The notes beneath the pieces are model-generated. The model was not told the origin of the DNA. It did no database searches and saw nothing but the letters and a program-made list of their open reading frames with translations. Made by a program: the position numbers and the translations under genes. A DNA stretch of 64,000 nucleotides from Planotetraspora silvatica (lineage in GTDB: Bacteria > Actinomycetota > Actinomycetes > Streptosporangiales > Streptosporangiaceae): assembly GCF_016863315.1 (NCBI RefSeq), contig NZ_BOOQ01000019.1, positions 186,001-250,000 on the forward strand, given 5' to 3'. How positions within the stretch are numbered: position 1 is the stretch's first letter; each line of letters starts with the position of its first letter. Positions 50,804 through 59,572 of the stretch are shown here, piece after piece.

Positions 50804-51720
50804 GATTGCCTTCCAGTGCGGTGGGATTCGAGGCTTGTGGCGGGGTTGAACCGGGAGTACCCGCCGAACGACCAGCGCTCCGGGAGGGCTCCGGTGACCT
50901 GGACCACCTGTTCGATGTCGAAGTCGATGAGCCGGTGCGCACCGGGTGTCGCCGCCGCCCTGTCCTGGTCCCAGTCGGTACGGGCGCGGCCGGTCAGGTG
51001 CAGCGTGTGACCGTTCTCCCAGTCGAGGAAGAGCAGGCCGCAGCGTGGGTCGAGTTCGAGATTGCCCAGGGTCATGTACATCGAGTTGCCGGTGTAGTCC
51101 GGCCACGTCAGCCGCCGGTCGCCGGTCATCGTGACGAACCCGGGGTTTCCACCGCGGTGTGAGGCGTCGGCGCCCAGGCCCGCGGCATGGGTGGCGACGA
51201 AGAACGTGTCGGCGGAGGCGATCCATCGCCGATGGGCGGGGGTCGGCTCGCGGGTGACATGTGCCGACGCGTTCGCCGTCCGGGTGTCGTCCTCGATGGC
51301 CGTGCGGGTCTGGATGTACTTCGGGCAGTTCGCGTACACCTGCTCGGTGTGGATCCGAAGCCGGTCACCGTCCGCGTGGGCTCTGCCGTTGACCCGCATC
51401 CGCCTGCGACTGGCCTGCTCGATGGCAAGCATGCCGATGTCCGCTTCGGTGGTGAACCGCCCGGCGAGGGGATCGCCCGCGCCGGGCAAGCGGGCGGCGA
51501 CGATGGTGCGGTCGTCGGGTGTGGTGATGAAACCGGGCGGGCCTGTGAGCACACTGGCCCACACGGTGCCGTCGTCGACGGCGGCGATCACCAACATGCG
51601 CTGCAGGTTGAGGAAGTCGGCTGCCACCGGCGGAATGACCGCGCCCACACCGGCCGACCCGTGGGCCCCGACGGTGACGCCGGCACGGCGTTGCACCGTG
51701 CGTTCGCCTGGATGGAACAT
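50800..51720 (-). CDS. Pyridoxamine-phosphate-oxidase-like flavin-fold protein
   Basis: 306 residues. The second half is a split-barrel flavin-binding fold: SADTFFVATHAAG, GNPGFVTMTGDRRLTWPDYTGNSMYMTLGNLELDPRCGLLFLDW and HLTGRARTDWD, typical of the PNPOx-like family. The first half (VIAAVDDGTVWASVLTGPPGFI) looks like another split barrel, giving a two-domain protein. It could use FMN or F420. It is translationally coupled to the ferredoxin downstream, which hints at electron transfer between them. Confidence 0.82.
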   Translation of the reverse strand: MFHPGERTVQRRAGVTVGAHGSAGVGAVIPPVAADFLNLQRMLVIAAVDDGTVWASVLTGPPGFITTPDDRTIVAARLPGAGDPLAGRFTTEADIGMLAIEQASRRRMRVNGRAHADGDRLRIHTEQVYANCPKYIQTRTAIEDDTRTANASAHVTREPTPAHRRWIASADTFFVATHAAGLGADASHRGGNPGFVTMTGDRRLTWPDYTGNSMYMTLGNLELDPRCGLLFLDWENGHTLHLTGRARTDWDQDRAAATPGAHRLIDFDIEQVVQVTGALPERWSFGGYSRFNPATSLESHRTGRQS

Positions 51721-51782
51721 GGGAACTCCTTACGGGTCCCGGGCCGGACCACACGGCGCGGTCCGGCCCGGCGAGCGGATTT

Positions 51783-52232
51783 TTAGAAGAAACCGCAGGT
51801 CGGCGCGCCCTGGGTGGGTGCGGGCGCGAGTCCTGTCGCGGCCGGGGCGAAGATCTCCAGACGGATGCCGTCCGGATCGGTGAAGAACACTCCACCGGAG
51901 CTCGCACCTTCGCCGTGCGCGACGATGCCGTCGTAGATCAGTTCAGCGCCGATCTCGCGCAGCGTGGCCTCGGCCCGATGCACCGCGTCCAGGTCGGCGA
52001 CCTGGAAGGCCAGGTGATGAAGTCCGGGCTGGTCGGTGGCGAACGTGCCCCCGCTCTGCTGCCACAACGTGACCGTCGGCGTACCTTCCACGCCGAGGAA
52101 GGCGAACCTACGGTCTCCGTCGCTCTGCTGTCCGATGATCTCGAAACCGAAGACCTGGCGGTAGAAGGTGATCGAACGAGCCAGATCGGTCACGTTCAAC
52201 CCGACATGGCCGGTGTGCAAGGCGGCACCCAT
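51783..52232 (-). CDS. VOC-family (glyoxalase-like) protein
   Basis: 149 residues from ATG 52232, which has GGAGG seven bases upstream; an upstream ATG at 52253 lacks one. The two VOC modules are seen in HTGHVGLNVTDLARSITFYRQVFGFE and GLHHLAFQVADLDAVHRAEATLRE, with the metal-site glutamate in DPDGIRLEIFAP. Roles include glyoxalase, dioxygenase or antibiotic binding. It is the first gene of the operon with the flavin-fold protein and ferredoxin. The divergent CGNR-type regulator upstream may control it. Confidence 0.88.
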   Translation of the reverse strand: MGAALHTGHVGLNVTDLARSITFYRQVFGFEIIGQQSDGDRRFAFLGVEGTPTVTLWQQSGGTFATDQPGLHHLAFQVADLDAVHRAEATLREIGAELIYDGIVAHGEGASSGGVFFTDPDGIRLEIFAPAATGLAPAPTQGAPTCGFF

Positions 52233-52372
52233 GGAAAAACCTCCGGAATTCAAGTGATCGTCGCGAGTCGGGCGCCACCGCTTTCGCCTCTTCTAACGGT
52301 TGATGCGCCGCCGTACCGCTAGATAATGTTCGCACACTTCTCACGGAGTCAACAGCCAGGTACCATTAGAAA

Positions 52373-52966
52373 GTGGATGTGGCAGACCTCACCGATGGCG
52401 GAGCCCCGATCCTGGGGGAGCCGTTGCCGCTCGAACTCGGCAATACCGCATACGCGGTGCGAGGCCGTCCCCGGGACGGCCTGCAGACCGCCGAGCACCT
52501 CGCCGCCTGGCTGCGAAACGTGCGGACACGCCTGGAGATTCGCCTCACGGACGCCGACCTGCTCGCCGTGACCGACGACGACCTGGCCTCCGGCAGGGAA
52601 CTCCGCGACGCCATCCGGCTACTCGCGGTCGCGACCGCGGCGGGCCGGAGCGCCGACCCCGATGCGGTCGAAACGCTCAACCGTCACGCTCGGCAGACCC
52701 CGCGGTGGCATGAACTGCACCTCGCCCCCGAGCCGCACGTCACGGTGGGCACGGCGGGCCGGCCGGTCCCGGCCGTTCTCGCCATGATCGCCGAAGAGGC
52801 GGTGCACCTGTTCGCCGGGCCGCCGCGCCTGGAGGTATGCGCCTGCCAGGGACCCGGCTGCGTGCTGCACTTCGTCCGGGACACACCACGTCGGGAGTGG
52901 TGTTCGCCCGGCTGCGGCAACCGCGCACGCGCAGCCCGGCACTACGCCAAGGTACGGAAACCTTGA
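52373..52966 (+). CDS. CGNR zinc-finger (ABATE-type) regulator
   Basis: 197 residues from GTG 52373. The C-terminal zinc finger is CACQGPGCVLHF, then REWCSPGCGNRARAARHYAK, the CGNR signature. The N-terminal part (LPLELGNTAYAV, then the helical middle) matches the ABATE domain of stress-linked actinobacterial regulators. It is divergent from the VOC/flavin-fold/ferredoxin operon and is probably its regulator. Confidence 0.88.
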   Translation: MDVADLTDGGAPILGEPLPLELGNTAYAVRGRPRDGLQTAEHLAAWLRNVRTRLEIRLTDADLLAVTDDDLASGRELRDAIRLLAVATAAGRSADPDAVETLNRHARQTPRWHELHLAPEPHVTVGTAGRPVPAVLAMIAEEAVHLFAGPPRLEVCACQGPGCVLHFVRDTPRREWCSPGCGNRARAARHYAKVRKP

Positions 52967-53063
52967 GCCGACACGGCCGTGCACGAAGATGGCCGCCCCG
53001 GCCGGATCGAGCAGGCCGCGCCCGGTCGGTTGTCGTCCGCCTACGGACGCGAGGGGCAGGAAG

Positions 53064-53459
53064 TCACACCGCCGGTGGGAGGTGACGGTGTCCCGCGATG
53101 CGCCGGACGAGATCGGGTGTCCACTCCACGTACTCGATCTCGGCGCCGTCCGCGTGCCGGGCATAGAGGAACCTTCCGGTCTCGGCCGCGGTCGCGGGAA
53201 CGGTGATCCGCCCCCCGCGCGCCACGACCAGCCGGGAGATCTCGTCAAGGTCGGAGACGACCACGGTCGCGGAGGCCGGATACTTCGCCCGTTCCTCCGC
53301 CGGCACGTCGATGACCAGGAAGTGCCCGACAGCTGCGGCCTTGACGTTGTCGAACGCGAAATAGAGGTCCGGCTCTTCACCGACGAGCTCCCGCAGGACG
53401 GGCAGGGCCTGGTCCAGGTCGTCCACCCAGAGGCGGGCGTAGGTCCTGAGGACGCTCAT
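53064..53459 (-). CDS. VOC-family (glyoxalase-like) protein
   Basis: 131 residues. YARLWVDDLDQALPVLRELVGEEPD and ATVVVSDLDEISRLVVARGGRI give the two beta-alpha-beta modules, with ARHADGAEIEYVEW at the end. GGAG precedes the ATG. It is divergent from an HxlR regulator with a TACC/GGTA dyad between them, so the regulator probably controls it. It could bind or detoxify an electrophilic compound, but the substrate is unknown. Confidence 0.85.
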   Translation of the reverse strand: MSVLRTYARLWVDDLDQALPVLRELVGEEPDLYFAFDNVKAAAVGHFLVIDVPAEERAKYPASATVVVSDLDEISRLVVARGGRITVPATAAETGRFLYARHADGAEIEYVEWTPDLVRRIAGHRHLPPAV

Positions 53460-53490
53460 CGATTACTCCATGAGGTTTGATGGCATTTCA

Positions 53491-53503
53491 TACCTTTACG
53501 GTA
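53491..53503. promoter_or_regulatory. Candidate HxlR operator TACCTTTACGGTA
   Basis: TACC-N5-GGTA dyad 32 bases before the VOC start and 57 bases before the HxlR start. HxlR regulators often bind TAC-rich dyads of this type. Confidence 0.55.
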
Positions 53504-53559
53504 GATAAGTGAGTTTCAGTCCGGAAGAACGCACTTTTGGGTGAGAGGGGAACCCCGAG

Positions 53560-53976
53560 GTGACCAAGCAGGTGACCGACGGCATGGAGCCCGCCGAGGT
53601 GAAGCGGACCGAAGCACTGGCAGCCGAGATCTTCACCGACATCGCCAACAAGTGGGCGCTGCTGATCATCAACACGATCGGCGAGAGCACCCTGCGCTTC
53701 ACCGAACTGTGCGCCGCCGTCGAGGGCATCAGTCACAAGATGCTCGCGCAGACCCTGCGCATCCTGGAACGCGACGGCGTGGTGGACCGCCTCGTGTATC
53801 CGACGGTGCCACCTCGAGTCGACTACAGCCTCACCGACGCCGGGCTCGTGCTGCGTACGACGGTCAACGCCCTGTGCATATGGACCCGGCAGCACGTCGA
53901 CCACATCGACCAGGCCCGTCAGCGCTTCGACGAGCGGCAGGCCCGACCCTCGTCCACGGTCGCGCAGGAGACCTGA
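53560..53976 (+). CDS. HxlR-family transcriptional regulator
   Basis: 138 residues from GTG 53560. The winged HTH shows the family pattern: DIANKWALLIINTIGESTLRFTELCAAVEGISHKMLAQTLRILERDGVVDRLVYPTVPPRVDYSLTDAG. Two cysteines (in ELCAAVE and ALCIWT) could allow redox or electrophile sensing, but only by analogy. It is divergent from the VOC protein gene. Confidence 0.92.
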   Translation: MTKQVTDGMEPAEVKRTEALAAEIFTDIANKWALLIINTIGESTLRFTELCAAVEGISHKMLAQTLRILERDGVVDRLVYPTVPPRVDYSLTDAGLVLRTTVNALCIWTRQHVDHIDQARQRFDERQARPSSTVAQET

Positions 53977-54040
53977 AGGAAGCCGGAACCCGATCGTGGC
54001 GTCGTCCGTTGATCGCGGCGAGAAGCCAAGTGAGGGGTGA

Positions 54041-54814
54041 ATGGTGTTCCGGAAGTTGATGACCGCACTCGGGGCCGGCGTCGAGGTGGACACGGTGCTG
54101 AGCACACCGCAGGTGCGCCCGGGTGGGCTCCTTCAAGGCGAGGTCCGTTTCAAGGGAGGCTCCGCCGACCACAAGGTCGACGAGATCACCATCGACTTCA
54201 CCGCCGTCGTGGAGGTCGAGCACGGCGACAGCGAGCACCACGCCACCTACACCTTCCTGAGGTCCCGCGTCTCCGGCCCGTTCGAGCTCAGGTCAGGCGA
54301 GGCTCGGTCCCTCCCGTTCTCGATCCCCGTGCCATGGGAGACGCCCCTCAGCGCGATCGGCGGGCGACCGCTGCCGGGGATGCGGCTCGGGGTGGCCACC
54401 GAACTCGCACTCGCCGGGGCCCTCGACAAGGGCGACCTCGACCCGCTGTACGTCGAGCCCCTGCCGGAGCAGGGTCACCTGCTCGCCGCCCTTGACCGGA
54501 TGGGCTTCCGCTTCGGCCGCGCCGACCTGGAGAAGGGCACGCTGCGCGGCTCGTCGATGCCCTTCTACCAGGAGATCGAATATCACGCGGGCCCGGAATG
54601 GCGCCGTCACTTCAACCAGCTTGAGCTGACGTTCGTCGCCGGGCCGTCCTCGATGGACGTGATCCTCGAGGCCGACACGCGGGGCGGCTTCCTGACCTCC
54701 GGCCACGACGTCTACAACCGTTTCACGGTCCGGTACGGCGACCACCCGGGAGGGGTGGAGCAGTCGTTGCGCGACGGCCTCGCCGCCATGGCCCGCCGCC
54801 GCGGCTGGTTCTGA
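54041..54814 (+). CDS. Spo0M-like sporulation-control protein
   Basis: 257 residues of the SpoOM family (arrestin-like beta-sandwich fold): VFRKLMTALGAGVEVDTVLSTPQVRPGGLLQGEVRFKGG, RSLPFSIPVPWETPLSAI, and FYQEIEYHAGPEWRRHFNQLELTFVAGP. In Bacillus it affects sporulation and cell shape, and in actinomycetes the role is unclear. It lies 64 bases after the HxlR gene on the same strand and may be expressed alone. No membrane segments. Confidence 0.9.
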   Translation: MVFRKLMTALGAGVEVDTVLSTPQVRPGGLLQGEVRFKGGSADHKVDEITIDFTAVVEVEHGDSEHHATYTFLRSRVSGPFELRSGEARSLPFSIPVPWETPLSAIGGRPLPGMRLGVATELALAGALDKGDLDPLYVEPLPEQGHLLAALDRMGFRFGRADLEKGTLRGSSMPFYQEIEYHAGPEWRRHFNQLELTFVAGPSSMDVILEADTRGGFLTSGHDVYNRFTVRYGDHPGGVEQSLRDGLAAMARRRGWF

Positions 54815-54850
54815 CCGAACGGTCGTCTACTCGACCACCGGCTCAACGAC

Positions 54851-54889
54851 GCCGCAGCCCCCCGTCATCCGTACGTGGGGCGCTGCGGC
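54851..54889. terminator. Hairpin between convergent genes
   Basis: GCCGCAGC (54851-54858) pairs with GCTGCGGC (54882-54889), with a further CCCC/GGGG stack inside. It overlaps the last codons of the DUF899 gene, between it and the convergent Spo0M-like gene. Confidence 0.45.
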
Positions 54890-55494
54890 CAGCCGGGCGG
54901 GGAGTCCTCCCAGTCCTCCTGCCGGCCGTACGGGGTCAGGTCGAAGATGCTGTTGGCGAAGACGAGCCGATCCACGCCGCGCGAGGTGGTGTTGTACGTC
55001 CGGTAGACGTCCTCGCCGTCGCGGAGGAACACGCTGAGCATGAAGCCGCGGCCCGCGCCGCAGTCGTCCGCGAAGGACGTGCCGTGTGACGACACGAACG
55101 GCGGCGTCCAGCCCATCCGCGCCTTGTACGCCTCGATCTGGGCGAGCGGCATGTTCGACACGGTCACCCACGTGACCCCGCGCTCGGCCAGCCCGGCCAG
55201 CCCGCCCACGGGGACGTTGTTCGTCAACCAGGTGCAGCCGGGGCAGTAGTGGTCGGGCCCGTTGTCCATGAACTGATAGACGACCAGCTGTCCCCGGCCC
55301 TCGAAGAGGTCGAGCAGGGTCTTCGTGCCGCTGGGCGTGTCGAACGCGTACCCGTCGGCGAACTTGACCATCGGGAGGCGGCGACGCCGCGCGGCGAGCG
55401 CGTCCTGAGCCCGGGTGACTTCCTTCTCGGCCTTGAGCAGCTCGTCGCGGGCCTGCTCCCACTCCTCAGCCGAAACGATCGTTGGCTTCTCCAT
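54865..55494 (-). CDS. DUF899-family thioredoxin-like protein
   Basis: 209 residues from ATG 55494. The family signature is clear: EWEQARDELLKAEKEVTRAQDALAARRRRLPMV, then VYQFMDNGPDHYCPGCTWLTNNV. The CPGC pair sits where thioredoxins have CxxC, although function is not established for the family. A later cysteine is in ADDCGAGRG. The frame is open upstream but without a likely start. No clear partner genes. Confidence 0.88.
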   Translation of the reverse strand: MEKPTIVSAEEWEQARDELLKAEKEVTRAQDALAARRRRLPMVKFADGYAFDTPSGTKTLLDLFEGRGQLVVYQFMDNGPDHYCPGCTWLTNNVPVGGLAGLAERGVTWVTVSNMPLAQIEAYKARMGWTPPFVSSHGTSFADDCGAGRGFMLSVFLRDGEDVYRTYNTTSRGVDRLVFANSIFDLTPYGRQEDWEDSPPGWPQRPTYG

Positions 55495-55595
55495 GCGCCG
55501 ATTGTCCCCGCGGAGACCGACAAAATCTCGCAGACGCCAGACGCTCGCTCTGGGGACTCCCCCGCGGCGCGTCGCCGGCGTACGGGCCCCGGAAG

Positions 55596-55898
55596 TCACC
55601 GGCCGTGGGACGTCCGGATCCTCTGCGAGATGACGCAGGCGTGGCGGCCTCGGTTGCACAGAGCGGACTGGGTGTTGGTCTTCCCACTGATGCTGATCGA
55701 CACCTGTTGCTGGCCGTGCATGATGGTGGGGCTCCGCACCGCTGAATAATTCCGGTTCTTGACGCCGTTTCCGTTGCGCACGGGGCCATGGTCGTCAGCC
55801 GAGGCCGCGACCATGCCCGGTGTGCTCGCGCTCGCCGGCGGTGACGCCATGGCGCCCGCGATCACGATCATCAGCAGAGCGGATGTCAGCCGTCGCAT
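55596..55898 (-). CDS. Small secreted protein of unknown function
   Basis: 100 residues from ATG 55898, beginning with a signal peptide (RRLTSALLMIVIAGAMASPPASA). The mature part (about 75 residues) is polar and rich in asparagine, with GNGVKNRNYSAV, QQQVSISISGK and two cysteines in ALCNRGRHACVIS that could form a disulphide. I recognise no family. An upstream in-frame ATG at 55946 gives a longer variant. No ribosome-binding site is strong. Confidence 0.5.
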   Translation of the reverse strand: MRRLTSALLMIVIAGAMASPPASASTPGMVAASADDHGPVRNGNGVKNRNYSAVRSPTIMHGQQQVSISISGKTNTQSALCNRGRHACVISQRIRTSHGR

Positions 55899-56201
55899 GT
55901 CGACGACCACGCTGACAGACGGATTCCCCACAAGGCGACGGCTCATTTCTCTGCGCACCTGCCCCTGAAGTCATGTGGTGGCGGGTACTTCGGCATCAAT
56001 GGTGTCGACTTCCTACCCCGTGACACCGCGTCGGCCGTCCTCCCAACGGCCGGATGGCGCAATCTTGGGTGCGCGTTGTCCTGTCGACGACCAAGCCGAG
56101 GCCGGGGGGTGAAGGCCTCGTCGTGAGGCGCTGGTCTCACGTGATCCTCGGCGAGGTGCACCCGCCTGGCCGATCCGCGCGGCGGGGTTCGTCACGAGAG
56201 G
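55899..56201. other. Intergenic region of about 300 bases
   Basis: It lies between the small secreted protein gene and the SDR gene, both on the minus strand. It contains a few weak dyads (for example GCGCA...TGCGC near 56056-56075) and no convincing gene or terminator. Confidence 0.4.
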
Positions 56202-56996
56202 TCAGAAGTCCGCCAGCAGCTTCTGTGTCAGTTCGCTGAGACGCCGACGGTAGTCCGGGTCATAGGCCTCCTCGGAGGCACGCGCCTCCTTCTCTCCGTC
56301 GAAGTAGCGGCCGGTGACCTCGGCCAGTTCGGGTGCTTCCACCAGACGCCGGGTGGCCGCCACCCCCTTCTCCAGAGAGTCGACGATCTCCATGCCGGAT
56401 CTCCGGGACATGGCCGTCGGCATGTACGTCGCGGGATGGACACTGTTCACCGTGACGCCGCTCCCGTCGAGTTCCTCGGCCAGATCGTGGGTGTGGCTGA
56501 TGAGCGCGAGCTTGGAGCGGCAGTAGGCGGCGACGTCGGTGTATCCGCGCTCGAGTTGCGGATCGTCGAAGTCGATCGGCTGCTGGCCGATCGAGGCGAC
56601 GTTGACGATCCGGGCGGGTGCGGCTCGGCGGAGCAGGGGAAGCAGTTCCCGGGTGAGCAGCACAGGCGCGAGATAGTTGACCGCGAGGCGCAGCTCATGC
56701 CCGTCGGCCGACGATTGCCGCGTGGATCCTTCGACGTGGAATCCGATGCCGGCGTTGTTGACGAGGACGTCCAGCCGGTCGTGCGATTCGGCGATCTCCG
56801 CGGCGAGACGCCGCACGTCGGCGAGAGACGAGAAATCGGCTTTGAACGTTTCGCCCCCGGTGGCTTCGGCGACCTCGTCGAGGCGCCGGGCGTCTCGCCC
56901 GTGCAGCAGCAACCGGTGCCGCCCACCCGCCGCGAGGTCTTCCGCCAGAGCGCGGCCGAGTCCGTCCGAGGCGCCGGTGATGAGAATCAGTGCCAT
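56202..56996 (-). CDS. Short-chain dehydrogenase/reductase
   Basis: 264 residues from ATG 56996 (GTG 57005 is slightly longer). The NADP-binding LITGASDGLGRALAED opens the Rossmann fold. LVNNAGIGFH and the catalytic YCRSK with the preceding serine in NVASIGQQ complete the SDR triad. The loop after the cofactor motif carries LHGRDARRLDEV, with arginine residues favouring NADP. It is divergent from a LysR regulator, which probably controls it. The substrate is unknown. Confidence 0.9.
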   Translation of the reverse strand: MALILITGASDGLGRALAEDLAAGGRHRLLLHGRDARRLDEVAEATGGETFKADFSSLADVRRLAAEIAESHDRLDVLVNNAGIGFHVEGSTRQSSADGHELRLAVNYLAPVLLTRELLPLLRRAAPARIVNVASIGQQPIDFDDPQLERGYTDVAAYCRSKLALISHTHDLAEELDGSGVTVNSVHPATYMPTAMSRRSGMEIVDSLEKGVAATRRLVEAPELAEVTGRYFDGEKEARASEEAYDPDYRRRLSELTQKLLADF

Positions 56997-57092
56997 ATGT
57001 TCCACTCTTTTCCAGTAGATGGGGTTCCGTTCGCGGCAGGACGGACCATCAGGTCAGCCCGCGGGAACGTCTCGATCGTAGGTCGCCCATAC

Positions 57093-57106
57093 ATAGGAAA
57101 ACCAAT
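57093..57106. promoter_or_regulatory. Candidate LysR box ATAGGAAAACCAAT
   Basis: ATnGG-N4-CCnAT dyad 12 bases before the LysR start and about 97 bases before the SDR start. CATAGG recurs as an inverted CTATG at 57116-57121. Confidence 0.45.
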
Positions 57107-57118
57107 AGCCTTGCCTCT

Positions 57119-58069
57119 ATGAGCCATAGACATGCCGATACCTCAGCCACTCCCCTGGGCGATGGGGCGGATGGTGGGCCGCTGGACCTGATGTTGCTGC
57201 GGACGTTCCTCGCCGTGCACCGCGCGGGCTCCTTCACCGCGGCCGGCGCGCTGCTGGGGCTGTCCCAGCCGACGGTGACGAGCCAGATACGCGCTCTGGA
57301 GGCACAACTCGATCGCCGGCTGTTCGAGCGGCTGCCCCGGGGCGTGGTCGCCACGTCAGTGGCCGACGAGCTGGCCGTGCAGGTCGCCGGCCCTCTGGAC
57401 GAACTGGCGGAGGTGGCCGGACGAGGCCGCCCGGGTGGTGCGTCCTCCGAACCGGTGCATCTCGGCGGCCCGGCCGAGGTGCTGAGCATCCGGGTCCTGC
57501 CCGCCCTCGCCCCACTGGTCGAGCAGGGTCTGCGACTGCGGATCACCACCGGCCTCGCCGACGACCTGCTCGACGGCCTGCGCGCGGGGCGTTTCGACCT
57601 CGTCCTGTCCCCGATCCGCCCACGCGGGCGCTCCGTGGTCGCCGTGCCGCTCATGGACGAGGAGTTCGTGCTGGTGGCCACGCCTGTGTGGGCCGACAGG
57701 ATCGGTCCCGTCGGCTGCGACGACGCCGGCCCCCTGAACGACGCCCCGCTGGTCGCCTACGCGGAGGACCTGCCCATCGTCCGCCGGTATTGGCGCCACG
57801 TCTTCCGCGCGCGTCTGACCAGATCACCCGCCGTGGTCGTCCCCGACCTGCGTGGAGTGCTGGCGGCCGTCGTCGCCGGAGCCGGAGTCACCGTGCTCCC
57901 CCGCTATCTCTGTGCCCGTGAGCTCGGCACCGGCGAACTCGTGACGCTCCTCGACCCCGACGACCCGCCCATCAACACCGGCTTCCTCGCGCAACGCCCG
58001 GGCTCGCCCGAACGCCCCCACGTCACTCTCGTCCGCGACCGGCTGCTTCGCGCGGCCCGGTCCTGGTGA
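57119..58069 (+). CDS. LysR-family transcriptional regulator
   Basis: 316 residues from ATG 57119. The HTH is at about 22-60: LDLMLLRTFLAVHRAGSFTAAGALLGLSQPTVTSQIRALEAQLDRRLFERLPRG. The effector domain contains GLADDLLDGLRAGRFDLVLSPIRP and AGAGVTVLPRYLCAREL. The 20-residue polar lead before the HTH is unusual but open. It is divergent from the SDR gene. Confidence 0.92.
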   Translation: MSHRHADTSATPLGDGADGGPLDLMLLRTFLAVHRAGSFTAAGALLGLSQPTVTSQIRALEAQLDRRLFERLPRGVVATSVADELAVQVAGPLDELAEVAGRGRPGGASSEPVHLGGPAEVLSIRVLPALAPLVEQGLRLRITTGLADDLLDGLRAGRFDLVLSPIRPRGRSVVAVPLMDEEFVLVATPVWADRIGPVGCDDAGPLNDAPLVAYAEDLPIVRRYWRHVFRARLTRSPAVVVPDLRGVLAAVVAGAGVTVLPRYLCARELGTGELVTLLDPDDPPINTGFLAQRPGSPERPHVTLVRDRLLRAARSW

Positions 58070-58128
58070 GGGTGCTCCCCCGACTGGCCGCCCCGCGCAC
58101 GTGAACGTGGCGGCGCGGAGAGCCGCGG

Positions 58129-58938
58129 TCAGGGCGTCAGCGCCGTCCACTCACCGTGATCGGCGACGCGCAGGCGGGAGGTGAGCCCGGCGTCGTCGAA
58201 GGCCCGATCGATCTCGGCGTGCCCCTCGGAGAAATGGGCCCATCCGTCGTAATGCGCGGGAATGACGATGGGCGCATCCAGGACGGCCGCGGCCGCGGCG
58301 GCACGCTCGCTGGTGAGCGTGAGGGGCCGGCCGCGTTCTTTCGCCGGCACCCGTGCCCCACCGATGAAGAGGACGGCCACATCGACGGGGCCCACCCGGC
58401 GGGCGATCTCGGCGACCGCTCCCATCGACGCGTTGTCACCGCTGACGTAGACGGTGGGGAGGTCCTGGCCCGACAGCAGGAACCCGGTGACCTCGCAGTT
58501 CACATGACCGTCCTCGTCGCGGACGCCGTCCTGCGGACCATGTACGGCGGGCAGGGCCCGGACCTCCAGGAGTCCGCCGCCATCGGCCCGCGGAAGTTCA
58601 TGGGTGGTCCAGGGAGCGAGTCCGACGGCGGGCGGCCCCAGCCTCCGGGCGCTCACGGGCCCGGTCAGCAGCACCGGTGCGGCCAGAGCGAACGCCCGGC
58701 CACGCTCGTCGAGGTTGTCCGGATGGAGGTCGTGGCTGACCAGCGCCGCGTCCACCGGGCCGACGTCCGTCTCGGACGCGGCGGGGCCGGTGAGTTTGGT
58801 CAGGTACGCCTTCTGACCCGGGTCGTCGAAGGTGGGATCCGCGATGATCCGCAAACCACCGATGTCGATCACCGTCGTCGGCCCCCCGAGCACAGTGACG
58901 GCGCACCTGTGCCGTGTCGGCCCGATTCGATCTGTCAT
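58129..58938 (-). CDS. MBL-fold metallohydrolase (UlaG-like)
   Basis: 269 residues from ATG 58938, with GGGAGGAG upstream. The metallo-beta-lactamase motif appears as LVSHDLHPDNLD (HxHxDN instead of HxHxDH), with later metal positions in VHGP, YVSGDN and PAHYDGWAHF. This variant is common in UlaG-like or nucleotidyl-phosphodiesterase-type actinobacterial proteins. Substrate unknown. It is convergent with the LysR gene. Confidence 0.85.
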   Translation of the reverse strand: MTDRIGPTRHRCAVTVLGGPTTVIDIGGLRIIADPTFDDPGQKAYLTKLTGPAASETDVGPVDAALVSHDLHPDNLDERGRAFALAAPVLLTGPVSARRLGPPAVGLAPWTTHELPRADGGGLLEVRALPAVHGPQDGVRDEDGHVNCEVTGFLLSGQDLPTVYVSGDNASMGAVAEIARRVGPVDVAVLFIGGARVPAKERGRPLTLTSERAAAAAAVLDAPIVIPAHYDGWAHFSEGHAEIDRAFDDAGLTSRLRVADHGEWTALTP

Positions 58939-59169
58939 GACGGCTCCTCCCAAGCTGACGGGACCTCTTTATGACGCTCGTCCGCCGCCATATATGCCCT
59001 GGCCACCGCCGTCGGCGTCGTCACGCAGCCGGTCACGCAGTCGCAGCCGCTCACGCACGGCATCGCCACACCATCGCAGCCGAAACCGCAGACCTCGTCG
59101 TGCGAGCCCACCGCCCGTCTCGTGATGTGATGTCGTACTCACGACCGGACTGCAAGGGATGGTGGCCAG

Positions 59170-59529
59170 GTGGATGGCGAGGATGTCACAGGGCGGCTGC
59201 GGCACATCTGTCTGTCATTGCCGGAGGCGGTCGAGAAGCCGTTCGGCGGGCACACGGCGCCGTCGTTCCGCATACGCGACAAGCTTTTCCTGATGACCGG
59301 CGAGGACGGCGCTTCCATGACGTTCAAGGCAGGTCCGGGTGTGCAGGAGGCTCTGGTCTCGTCGGATCCCGAACGCTTCTTCGTCCCGGCATACGTGGGA
59401 GCCAAGGGCTGGGTGGGGGCTCGGCTCGACGTCGAGCAGGACTGGGACGAGATCGCCGGGCTGGTCGAAGACAGTTACCGGTTGATCGCGCCGAAGCGGC
59501 TCGTCGCGCTGCTCAACCGCCCGGTGTGA
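59170..59529 (+). CDS. MmcQ/YjbR-family DNA-binding-like protein
   Basis: 119 residues from GTG 59170. The family's pattern is visible: CLSLPEAVEKPFGGHTAPSFRIRDKLFLMTGEDGASMTFKAG, then VPAYVGAKGWVGARLDVEQDWDEIAGLVEDSYRLIAPKRL. YjbR-like proteins have a CyaY-type fold; their molecular role is not settled. It is convergent with the desaturase gene. Confidence 0.88.
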   Translation: MDGEDVTGRLRHICLSLPEAVEKPFGGHTAPSFRIRDKLFLMTGEDGASMTFKAGPGVQEALVSSDPERFFVPAYVGAKGWVGARLDVEQDWDEIAGLVEDSYRLIAPKRLVALLNRPV

Positions 59530-59572
59530 GGTCGACCATGGATCCGGCGCGGGCCTGAAGATCGATATCCGA

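Noticed and set aside
58969-59205. 78-residue minus-strand open frame, arginine-rich
   Set aside because: No ribosome-binding site, repetitive RLRLRDRLRD content that reflects imperfect DNA repeats near 59020-59080, and overlap with the YjbR-like gene start.
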